NCBI GenBank assembly: GCA_044232905.1
Contig: JBIIKZ010000061.1
Span: forward strand, 1-13,627
DNA from: CANHVK01 sp044232905
GTDB lineage: Bacteria > Bacteroidota > Bacteroidia > Flavobacteriales_D > Crocinitomicaceae
Direction: 5' to 3'
Length of the DNA stretch: 13,627 nt
The notes under the pieces: generated by a model
Database searches by the model: none
What the model was told of the DNA's origin: nothing
Seen by the model: only the letters and a program-made list of their open reading frames with translations
Translations under genes and position numbers: made by a program
Shown: positions 13,286 to 13,627 of the stretch, piece after piece
How the letters are laid out: each line of letters begins with the position of its first letter
Position numbering within the stretch: position 1 is the first letter of the stretch

Positions 13286-13627
13286 ATTTTCCAAGATTTT
13301 AAGGCTTGTTCTTTTAACATAGATTCACCATTTAATATAGTTGCACCCGCTTGTTTTGCTTGCTGTAAGAATAGTGTTTCAGATGGGTTATAAATAAGAT
13401 CAACTACAAGATGCTCGTTTGTTAAATATTGAAATGGAAATTCAGGACAATTTGTAATTGAAGGAAATGTTCCAACAGGTGTTGTTTGTACAATTAATTT
13501 ACATGCGCGTAACATGTTTTCATTGATGTCTCTATAAGAAAATTCGTTTGGTTTGGAAGGATTTCTAGAAACATATAACACATCAATTCCTATGTTTTTT
13601 AAAACAAAAGCTACTGCTTTCGAAGCA
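13270..13627 (-). CDS. aroE: Shikimate dehydrogenase, C-terminal part (cut by window edge)
   Basis: The frame is open to the right edge; 118 residues are visible and the N-terminal substrate domain lies outside. The visible part starts ASKAVAFVLKNIGI, the helix after the NADP-binding glycine loop (G-x-GGASKAV in the family). It continues with TTPVGTFP (the NxTPxG block, here with Gln before TTP), VVDLIYNPSETLFLQQAK, and NGESMLKEQALKSWKIW, whose Gln belongs to the substrate site. The enzyme reduces 3-dehydroshikimate to shikimate with NADPH in aromatic amino acid synthesis. A GTG at 13581 is internal, not the start. The 3' end overlaps the next gene. Confidence 0.94.
   Translation of the reverse strand, partial: ASKAVAFVLKNIGIDVLYVSRNPSKPNEFSYRDINENMLRACKLIVQTTPVGTFPSITNCPEFPFQYLTNEHLVVDLIYNPSETLFLQQAKQAGATILNGESMLKEQALKSWKIWTSI

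Overview
The window looks like chromosome of an AT-rich Bacteroidota, most likely Flavobacteriales. The evidence is a set of TAnnTTTG-type -7 promoter elements, starts without Shine-Dalgarno sequences behind A-rich leaders, a lipoprotein signal ending LTSC followed by KKDE, a gene order rpsF-rpsR-rplI with no ssb, and several families typical of the phylum. The exact genus cannot be read from the sequence; Crocinitomicaceae-like is only a guess. No rRNA, tRNA, CRISPR array, insertion sequence or phage gene is visible. No gene-free stretch exceeds 200 bases.

Layout. (1) Bases 1-1798, plus strand: the 3' part of a large repeat protein. It has at least twelve in-frame 93-bp (31-residue) Ala/Glu/Lys/Arg helical repeats, then a TPR-like motif and a small uncharacterised C-terminal domain. 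(2) 1801-5316, minus strand: a secreted lipoprotein of unknown function with its own promoter and terminator, followed by a large secreted metzincin-type zinc protease that converges on the repeat gene. (3) 5513-10308, plus strand: a tight three-gene cassette of MBOAT O-acyltransferase, membrane-anchored DHHW/AlgJ-like SGNH protein, and secreted SGNH esterase with an inserted beta-rich region and a C-terminal LysM. The layout closely resembles PatA-PatB-Ape1 peptidoglycan O-acetylation clusters. (4) 10336-10980, minus strand: a YhhQ-family queuosine precursor transporter. (5) 11092-12310, plus strand: the ribosomal operon rpsF-rpsR-rplI with a clear promoter and terminator. (6) 12335-13627, minus strand: the 3' end of aroE, an overlapping AlbA_2/Schlafen-like gene, and a small conserved-looking orphan gene ending at its own terminator.

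Working together. The best candidate system is the O-acyl cassette. The MBOAT would move acyl groups across the inner membrane, the DHHW protein would pass them to a polymer, and the LysM esterase would bind peptidoglycan and remove or edit them. The repeat array is the most dynamic element: a four-unit block has been copied with 207 bp of perfect identity, so allele length probably varies between strains. The rest is ordinary chromosomal background.
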